Below, piece by piece: positions 42,166 to 47,635 of a stretch of DNA of 47,635 bases (position 1 is its first letter; every line of letters starts with the position of its first letter). The position numbers and the translations under genes were made by a program. The DNA is from Symbiodinium natans (taxonomy: Eukaryota; Sar; Dinophyceae; Suessiales; Symbiodiniaceae). The notes beneath the pieces were generated by a model. The model was not told where the DNA came from and ran no database searches. It worked only from the letters and a program-made list of their open reading frames with translations. The stretch spans positions 93,229 through 140,863 of the forward strand of contig CAJNDS010002478.1 of assembly GCA_905221605.1 (NCBI GenBank), written 5' to 3'.

Positions 42166-42683
42166 CGCACGAGGCCGGGCCTCCCCCGGAAGGGGCCAGG
42201 CACCCCCTTCCACGAGTAAAAATATGTAAATTATTAAAATAGATTCGGTGAGTATAAATAATTTGAACCATGTAAATATTTGGCGGCAAAATATTTAAAC
42301 CAATCGCAAGCCCTGGCCCCTAAGATTTTGGGCTATTTTTTTTGTGTGGCTGCTGAATGGCCCCGCCGCCTCGAGCGGCCGTGGTTATGTACCATGAATG
42401 TGGAAAGGTAGTCCATGTGCTTCTCTGCCTATGTTCCCTTGTCGCCTTGGTGTAATGGATTCTTGCGTTGCTGTCCGATTGCTGCGAGTGCTCGAGCTTC
42501 GCTCCACATACTCCCATTGCCTCAGGCACGTACAGCGCACTGTTCCACCTGCGCAGCGAGGGTTGTCAGCAACAGGTCCGTGACTTGGTGATCCTTTGCT
42601 CTGCAAGGCCCGCCGCAGTGTGGCATAGCCTCGTTCCTTGACAAAGTGCCGGCTAACGGGCGTGGGTCGCTTCTTGCTGTCAG
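42166..42683. other. Upstream region of the second gene
   Basis: An AT-rich stretch (42220-42300), then ordinary DNA. Open frames near 42398-42606 on both strands show no recognisable features. Confidence 0.4.
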
Positions 42684-42859
42684 ATGGCCAATGAGCATGC
42701 GACCCTCATGCGTTTCTACGTGTTCTCAGCGGTCGTGAGCTTGGACAGAAGCTCAGTCAGCAACGTCTTCTCGCAAAGATATGCTGCAGGCTGCCAAAGC
42801 TGCTAATCCCCTTCAGCCAGCGGAGGCAATTTCAGCCCTGGCCAGCTTCCCTTCACATG
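42684..42859 (+). CDS. Possible first exons of the second gene
   Basis: From ATG 42684 the frame reads MANEHATLMRFYVFSAVVSL. From an AG at 42756 another frame reads SATSSRKDMLQAAKAANPLQ then PAEAISALAS. Both are coding-like and overlap; an intron short enough to join them (about 33 bases) would be unusual. I cannot resolve the structure. Confidence 0.35.
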
Positions 42860-43020
42860 AATCAAATTGAATCAAGACTGAATGTAGGCTGTCGATGCTG
42901 ACATCCGCCTGCCACCTACAAAGCAGGCCGTAGACAAGCGTTGGTAGCCCTGCGTTGAAATGTTACCTGTTAACACGTGCCAGACATCGCACTCTGAACA
43001 CATTGTTCCTTTGAGGGCAG

Positions 43021-43143
43021 CGCATGTTTCAGGGGCTGTGCCGCCTTCGTTCCAGTCAAGACTCGTTCGCCGTGTGTCTTCAGGATGGGTTGAGTCAAAA
43101 AGAATACCTTGAGCAGCGTTGCAAACTCACGCTGCAGACTCCG
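43021..43143 (+). CDS. Exon: MFQGLCRLRSS...KLTLQTP
   Basis: Acceptor TTTGAGGGCAG; donor CTCCG|GTCCGG (GT). Forty-one codons, phase 0 to phase 0, including MFQGLCRLRSSQDSFAVCLQ and DGLSQKEYLEQRCKLTLQTP. Confidence 0.45.
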
Positions 43144-43202
43144 GTCCGGCGCTCAGACCTTGAAAGGGAAACGCTTCTTCCTTTACCCCAGTACTAGTGC
43201 AG

Positions 43203-43396
43203 ATATATTTAGGGGCGTCCGCAGATCGTCTATTTGCACGGATCATGCTTCTAGCAGTGCCTCTTTGTCTCTGGCGTTCCTACATGCCTGACATTGCTGT
43301 GTAGGTGGGCCTCATCGTCGTGGATGATGCCTTGGCCTTAAAAGACCACTTCAAGTCCGTACTCTGCGAACGCTTGAGAGCTCTGACAGGCCTGGC
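43203..43396 (+). CDS. Exon with in-frame TAG: ADRLFARIM...DHFKSVLCERL
   Basis: Acceptor TACTAGTGCAG; donor CTGGC|GTAAAC (GT). The frame reads IYLGASADRLFARIMLLAVP, then LCLWRSYMPDIAV, a TAG at 43302-43304, then VGLIVVDDALALKDHFKSVL and CERLRALTGL in the same frame. The TAG could instead be a weak acceptor (GTGTAG) with exon start at 43305. Confidence 0.45.
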
Positions 43397-43480
43397 GTAA
43401 ACTTCCAGCGGGACGGGAGGTGCCCTACTACGTCCTCCAAAGCTAGACCGTCGTTTACATTTACGTACTTGCAATTTCAG

Positions 43481-43505
43481 GTTCGGCCTGCGCCGAAGAC
43501 CATAC
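43481..43505 (+). CDS. Micro-exon: FGLRRRPY
   Basis: Twenty-five bases. Acceptor TTGCAATTTCAG; donor CATAC|GTGTGA (GT). It fits phase with both neighbours. Confidence 0.4.
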
Positions 43506-43592
43506 GTGTGAAGCGTAGCTTGCCCACGCAGGCTGGTTGCAAACACATGCCTTGCCAGCTTGAGTGCTACCTTGCTTGGATGCTGGATGCAG

Positions 43593-43643
43593 GTTGCCGC
43601 CGCCGTGACTGCTTGTTCACGCACCGAATCTGCATTGCACTTA
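43593..43643 (+). CDS. Exon: VAAAVTACSRTESALHL
   Basis: Acceptor GCTGGATGCAG; donor CTTA|GTTGCT (GT). Seventeen codons, phase 0. An in-frame ATG at 43587 could also serve as a start for a shorter product. Confidence 0.45.
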
Positions 43644-43693
43644 GTTGCTTCTTCTTGTCGATTCCTACCGTTATATTGCCACGCTCGGCCCAG

Positions 43694-43768
43694 CAGGATG
43701 CCTATGACAATTGGCTGCTTGACCGTGCTATGGAGGCGTTGGAGACAGTCCACAGCAGAGCCTTGCAG
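43694..43768 (+). CDS. Exon: QDAYDNWLLDRAMEALETVH
   Basis: Acceptor GCTCGGCCCAG; donor TTGCAG|GTCACA (GT). Twenty-five codons, phase 0, strongly helical. Confidence 0.5.
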
Positions 43769-43812
43769 GTCACATCCCACGCAAACCCACGCAGTGCTCG
43801 TTTGCACTGCAG

Positions 43813-43850
43813 GAAGTGGCCACGACCGGACTCCACATTCCTCTCTCCTG
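43813..43850 (+). CDS. Exon: EVATTGLHIPLS
   Basis: Acceptor TTTGCACTGCAG; donor TCCTG|GTGTCC (GT), two bases carried out. Confidence 0.5.
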
Positions 43851-43879
43851 GTGTCCCGCCCTTAGCACTTGCGTTCCAG

Positions 43880-43909
43880 TCGCGAGCTCGTTGCAGCCGT
43901 GCAACAAAG
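43880..43909 (+). CDS. Exon: RELVAAVQQ
   Basis: Thirty bases. Acceptor TTGCGTTCCAG; donor CAAAG|GTGAGA, a strong GT donor. Phase fits both sides. Confidence 0.5.
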
Positions 43910-44002
43910 GTGAGAAGCAGCGCTGGGGGCAGGCCACACGACGGTGGCGCAAGCAGGTCATCGCGGCAAGATGCCTGATGCCGGCTGGCCCGCCTTCTGC
44001 AG

Positions 44003-44030
44003 AGGCAGAGGCATTTACGTCAGAAGGAAC
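44003..44030 (+). CDS. Exon: GRGIYVRRN
   Basis: Acceptor CCTTCTGCAG; donor GGAAC|GTATCC (GT). With the previous exon it reads RELVAAVQQRGRGIYVRRN. Confidence 0.5.
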
Positions 44031-44225
44031 GTATCCGCGTTGAAGAAATGATTCTGACGTTGTAGGACGCGCCACTAATTTCCAGCCTCGCGATGGGCCC
44101 GGCTTGCGTGATGTGTCTTTCTGGCGATGGTGTCTACACCTTGGAATCAGCGTCCACACCAGGGTGGTGTTCATTTTCATGCAGTGCTTGTGTTGATTAA
44201 CTTCCTTACTAGTAAAATGAACCTA

Positions 44226-44308
44226 CCTGCCATGATAACACTTTTCTAGCTGAAGGAGCCAAGAGGAAAGGTGCACAGGGAGATCGGCAACCAGGCTCCA
44301 CGGCAGAT
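44226..44308. repeat. 83-bp exact direct repeat, copy 1
   Basis: CCTGCCATGATAACACTTTT to CCACGGCAGAT, identical to 44460-44542; offset 234 bp. Confidence 0.95.
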
Positions 44309-44320
44309 CATCAAAGACAG
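44250..44320 (+). CDS. Exon (copy 1): LKEPRGKVHREIGNQAPRQ
   Basis: Acceptor ATAACACTTTTCTAG with a good pyrimidine tract; donor GACAG|GTATGC (GT). Twenty-three codons and two bases, phase 0 in. The exon and its acceptor lie in an 83-bp segment repeated exactly at 44460-44542. Confidence 0.6.
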
Positions 44321-44408
44321 GTATGCTCCCAAGGATTTTGATTCGCGCAGGGCGTGTTCTTAATCGTGTTGCATAGTTGGGGCACGTGCTTGTGCGCGTG
44401 GACTTGAG

Positions 44409-44445
44409 GCTGCAACTCATTGCTAAGAACAAGGACGCCTGCAAG
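44409..44445 (+). CDS. Exon: LQLIAKNKDACK
   Basis: Acceptor GTGGACTTGAG; donor GCAAG|GTCTTG (GT). It links copy 1 to copy 2 of the duplicated exon in phase. Confidence 0.45.
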
Positions 44446-44459
44446 GTCTTGTCCCACAA

Positions 44460-44542
44460 CCTGCCATGATAACACTTTTCTAGCTGAAGGAGCCAAGAGG
44501 AAAGGTGCACAGGGAGATCGGCAACCAGGCTCCACGGCAGAT
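44460..44542. repeat. 83-bp exact direct repeat, copy 2
   Basis: Partner of 44226-44308, including the 3' splice site and most of the exon. Confidence 0.95.
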
Positions 44543-44579
44543 TATTGCTTCACTGCCTTCTGTGTACTTGGTAACTTGA
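44484..44579 (+). CDS. Exon (copy 2) with alternative end and stop
   Basis: Same acceptor and first 19 codons as 44250, then diverges to IIASLPSVYLVT and TGA 44577-44579. A GT donor (TTG|GTAACT, 44571) could instead continue the gene. Confidence 0.5.
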   Translation: MKEPRGKVHREIGNQAPRQIIASLPSVYLVT

Positions 44580-44592
44580 TAGCAGTTAGGAA

Positions 44593-44913
44593 GTGAAGAT
44601 GATGTTGGATGAGCTGGCTGACTGCTTCGATTTTGCTTATCTCCTAAGTCGTGGCCGGCTTAGTCTCGCGCAGTCACCGCGTGGAATCTTTTCAAAAAAA
44701 ATCACGCAGAGGCCCATTTCAGACTTGCTTGACGGAGCGACGCGGTCTCTCTCTGCATCGCTGGCTTGCATCGAGTCGTCAGACGCAAGCCGGAGCCTCG
44801 GGAGTGCGCCGCCTTCAAAAGTGAGCCACCATTTCCTAGTGGGCAGCTTATGCAAGCTGGGACCTCGGGAATATATATTAGCTTTTCTGTGGCGCAGCGC
44901 GCTGCGGTTTTGA
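44593..44913 (+). CDS. Open frame, unknown (106 aa)
   Basis: From GTG 44593 or ATG 44599, shortly after AGTGAAG, to TGA 44911-44913. It begins MMLDELADCFDFAYLLSRGR and is serine/leucine-rich later. No family recognised. It may be part of the preceding gene or chance. Confidence 0.25.
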   Translation: MKMMLDELADCFDFAYLLSRGRLSLAQSPRGIFSKKITQRPISDLLDGATRSLSASLACIESSDASRSLGSAPPSKVSHHFLVGSLCKLGPREYILAFLWRSALRF

Positions 44914-44940
44914 CTCCACTGTGGCCTCTTCATTGCCCAG

Positions 44941-45035
44941 GTTGTCGTGATCCGCCTGCTGGTGCTGCTTTCCAACAAAAAGCGCAATCAATTGGCGCAT
45001 GCGCTGAACGGCAACACTGCGACTCTCCGTTGCAG
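44941..45035 (+). CDS. Candidate exon cut by the gap
   Basis: Acceptor CTTCATTGCCCAG; phase 0. It reads VVVIRLLVLLSNKKRNQLAH then ALNGNTATLRC to the N gap. Unknown product. Confidence 0.4.
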
Positions 45036-45135
45036 NNNNNNNNNNNNNNNNNNNNNNNNNNNNNNNNNNNNNNNNNNNNNNNNNNNNNNNNNNNNNNNNN
45101 NNNNNNNNNNNNNNNNNNNNNNNNNNNNNNNNNNN
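45036..45135. other. Assembly gap of 100 N
   Basis: Exactly 100 N, a conventional placeholder length rather than a measured distance. It cuts a coding-like exon on its left (44941-45035) and opens into a CAGCACACACG array on its right. Confidence 0.99.
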
Positions 45136-45674
45136 CAGCACACACGCAGCACACACGCAGCACACACGCAGCACACACGCAGCACACACGCAGCACACAC
45201 GCAGCACACACGCAGCACACACGCAGCACACACCCAGCACACACGCAGCACACACGCAGCACACACGCAGCACACACGCAGCACACACGCAGCACACACG
45301 CAGCACACACGCAGCACACACGCAGCACACACGCAGCACACACGCAGCACACACGCAGCACACACGCAGCACACACGCAGCACACACGCCGCACACACGC
45401 CGCACACACGCCGCACACACGCAGCACACACGCAGCACACACGCAGCACACACGCAGCACACACGCAGCACACACGCAGCACACACGCAGCACACACGCA
45501 GCACACACGCAGCACCCACGCAGCACCCACGCAGCACGCACACACGCACACACGCACACACGCACACACGCACACACGCACACACGCACACACGCACACA
45601 CGCACACACGCACACACACGCACACACACGCACACACACGCACACACACGCAAACACACGCAAACACACGCAAA
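45136..45674. repeat. CAGCACACACG / CACACG / CACGCAAA array
   Basis: CAGCACACACG units give way to CACACG, CACACACG and finally CACGCAAACA units, ending at the inverted terminus at 45675. Reading frames across it are repeat products. Confidence 0.95.
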
Positions 45675-45747
45675 TATAGGGGTGCGCGAGGGTATGTTAA
45701 GGCATTGTCCGGACATCTTTTGTGTTGCCGAAAACCCCATGCATTCT

Positions 45748-45962
45748 GCCAAGAGCATTTTGAGAGGCAAACGAGGCTTACAAGTAGATTGCCAAATGTC
45801 GGATGTCGCGGTAGATTGCCAAAATCCAGATGTCATGGTAACAAAAGGCTTGGCGCAGTACAGCCCCATACATATCGCCAAGAGCATTTTTAGAGGCAAA
45901 CAAGGCTTACAAAGTACATTGCCAAATTTCGGATGTCACGGTAGATTGCCAAAATCCGGATG
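45748..45962. repeat. Two copies of an 85-bp unit
   Basis: CCAAGAGCATTTTGAGAGGC (45748-45832) and CCAAGAGCATTTTTAGAGGC (45878-45962), each ending GATTGCCAAAATCC then (A/G)GATG; period about 130 bp, roughly 90% identical. Confidence 0.85.
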
Positions 45963-47635
45963 GAGGTGGTGGTTTGGGAGAGTGCTTAGCCTCTCTAATG
46001 CTTAGCATGTTGGGTAAGAGAAAGGAATCGGGGGTCCGGGTAGCTTTGGGAGGGGGTCGAAGGTGATAGGTAGTTGGGGGTTTGCTTTTGGGTTTTTGAT
46101 AGGTAGTTGGGGTTTTCTTGTGGGTCTAAGGATAGGGGTGCGCCTGCAGAAGGTGATAGGTAGTTGGGGTTTTCTTTTGGGTCTAAGGATAGAATAGGGG
46201 TGTGCCTGGAGAAGGTGATAGATAGGTTGTCATGAGGGCCAAGGTGGTTTGCACCACAACACTCAACACGAAATAAAGGGATGAGGGGTTTAGGGTTTAT
46301 AGCACCCTAGGGTTTAGCGCCCAGACCAGTGGAACCGGGGGATGGGGTGCTGATTGCTTACTTTCTGGATTTTTTTTGTGTTGATGGGACCCCAAATTGA
46401 ATCCTCAACCCTGACCCTAAGCCGGTGTGGGGGGTTGGGGGTGGGTGTTGGGTGGGGTGGGGGTTGGGTGGGTAGTGGGGGTTGGGGGTGGGGGCTTGAG
46501 GCCGAACGACCACCCAAGACCAAGGTTTTCAACTGTGCGCGCGCAATTGCGTACGAGCACACGTTTTTCTGCAAACCAATGTTTGGTGTCAAAAGTTTGG
46601 TGGTGTCAAAAGTGGTGCTTGAAGTGGAGCCAAAAGTGGTGGTGTCACAAGCGGTTTTGGTGTCAAAAGTTGTGGTGTCAAAAGTGGTGTCAAAAGTTGT
46701 TCGTGTTTAAAGGGGAGGTGCTTTTGACACCCTTTTGACACCAAAACAGCTTTTGACACCACAACTTTTGACACCAAAACGGCTTTTGACACCACCAAAC
46801 CTTTGACACCACCAACTTCAAGCACCACTTGTGACACCAAAATCGTTTTTGCACCAAGACGCGCGCATCAACGCAAAGAGCCCACAACCCAGGAAAGACC
46901 CAAAAGGAACCCTGCACCCTAAACCCTAAACCCCAAACCCCTAAACCCCAAAACCCTAAACCCCGAACCCTAAACCCCCAAACCCTTCACCCCATTTTTG
47001 TGTCGCGGTGCAAACCACCTGGGCCCTCATGACGACACCCTGCACCCCAAACCCCAAACCCCTAAATCCCTAAACCCTAAACCCCCAAACCCTAAACCCG
47101 CAAACCCTAACCCCTAAACCCCCAACCTAAACCCCAAACCCCTAAATCCTAAACCCCTAAACCAACTCCCCCGACCCAACCCCCCCACCCACCCAAACCC
47201 TCCACCGAAACCCCCCCGCCTGCACCCTCATGACGAAACCCTCACCCCAAACCCTAACTGTTAACCCCCAAACCCCGAACCCTTAAATCCGAACTAGAAA
47301 CCCTAAACCCTACATCCTACACAGCCCTGGTAGAGTCCATCCGCTGGCTAATCTTGAGCCCTCAGCCGAACCCCCCGCCCCCCAAACCCCCATCCCCTCA
47401 AGCCCTTATCAAAAAAACGATGTTGCAACATCGCGTGGTGCTTTCCATGTAAGCCCAAAAACCCTAAACCTCCAACCCCCCCAACAAAAAAAACCATAAA
47501 AACCCTCAAGCGCTAGCGAAAATTCTGCGGTCTGGCCCTAGTAGCCACCCCCTATATAAAGGATCCACAGATCTAACAAAACAGGTGTCGCGATATCGCT
47601 TGGTGCTTTCCATGCGGTGTTTTCGCATTTTGAAA
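45896..47635. repeat. Terminal direct repeat, right copy
   Basis: Second copy of bases 1-1740. It forms the last part of the 2500-base piece that follows the N gap (45136-47635). That piece would overlap the start of the first piece if placed upstream of it, so its position here after the gap may be a scaffolding error, or may mean the molecule closes on itself. Confidence 0.95.

Larger units (their letters stand above)
42684..44579 (+). other. Gene model: multi-exon gene of unknown function with GT-AG introns
   Basis: A chain of short plus-strand exons with mostly canonical GT donors and AG acceptors is phase-compatible from 43021 to 44579. A candidate start ATG 42684 follows GCTTCTTGCTGTCAG, which looks like a spliced-leader acceptor. 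The predicted product is a soluble protein with basic and helical parts (LALKDHFKSVLCERLRAL, DNWLLDRAMEALETVHSRAL, RELVAAVQQRGRGIYVRRN, LKEPRGKVHREIGNQAPRQ). I recognise no family. A TAG at 43302-43304 interrupts one exon, and the exon at 44250 is duplicated at 44484. The introns contain no telomere-like repeats, in contrast to the gene at 6.2-39 kb. It could be a decayed copy. Confidence 0.55.
45675..47635. mobile_element. Left part of a putative inverted-repeat element in a CACGCAAA array
   Basis: The CACGCAAA-type array ends at 45674 and is followed by a 26-bp sequence beginning TATAGGGGTGCGCGAGGG. Its near reverse complement, ending CACGCACCCCTATA, lies at 1798-1822, just before another CACGCAAA array in the same orientation. 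If the terminal overlap is real, these are the two ends of one element of about 2.04 kb inserted into the array, with TA or TATA at the junctions. No transposase reading frame is visible, so any mobility would be non-autonomous. The reading depends on the overlap being correct. Confidence 0.45.

Noticed and set aside
1-47635. Dinoflagellate plastid minicircle or small plasmid because of the overlapping ends
   Set aside because: Size, introns, LTR element and telomere-like repeats point to nuclear DNA; the overlap with an N gap fits an assembly join better.

Overview
The window looks like nuclear DNA of a dinoflagellate; I cannot name the genus. The grounds are abundant interstitial plant-type telomere-like repeats (TTTAGGG/CCCTAAA), exons that only join in frame when GC or GA 5' splice sites are allowed, a protein family I remember from dinoflagellate genomes (a conserved domain followed by ankyrin repeats), a Copia LTR element whose LTR carries a sequence resembling the 3' end of the dinoflagellate spliced leader, and trans-splice-acceptor-like pyrimidine-AG tracts before candidate start codons. 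There are no bacterial operons, rRNAs, tRNAs or CRISPR arrays that I can see. Layout. 1-1740 is repeated, without an indel, as the last 1740 bases (45896-47635), and a 100-N gap lies at 45036-45135; the ends therefore overlap like a dovetail and the scaffold order is suspect. The redundant segment belongs to a roughly 2-kb element with inverted ends sitting in a CACGCAAA-type array. 1.8-4.6 kb holds two CA-rich arrays and a 0.3-kb direct repeat. 5.06-5.69 kb has a probable four-helix DoxX-like membrane protein and a small hydrophobic ORF. 7.74-9.95 kb is bounded by 21-bp inverted repeats. From 6.2 to 39.3 kb the plus strand carries a string of very short exons in telomere-like DNA. The phase-compatible N-terminal set (10.8-19.25 kb) encodes a conserved domain that runs into ankyrin repeats; more ankyrin-like exons lie at 31.8-39.3 kb. 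Between them sit a deleted Copia element (20.2-22.4 kb), a GGGTTTAC-type array (23.9-24.5 kb) and a 6.5-kb higher-order satellite (25.0-31.5 kb). 40.6-42.2 kb is a hairpin, an AT-rich array, eight long palindromes and a tandem repeat. 42.7-44.6 kb is a second plus-strand multi-exon gene, of unknown function, with ordinary GT-AG introns, a tandemly duplicated exon and an in-frame TAG. The most unusual feature is the exon/intron design of the large gene: most exons have CCCTAAA tracts just upstream and TTTAGGG tracts just downstream, so introns begin with one telomere-like strand and end with its complement and could fold into stems that bring their ends together. All exon calls come from reading the sequence, splice phase and remembered family motifs; none has transcript support here.
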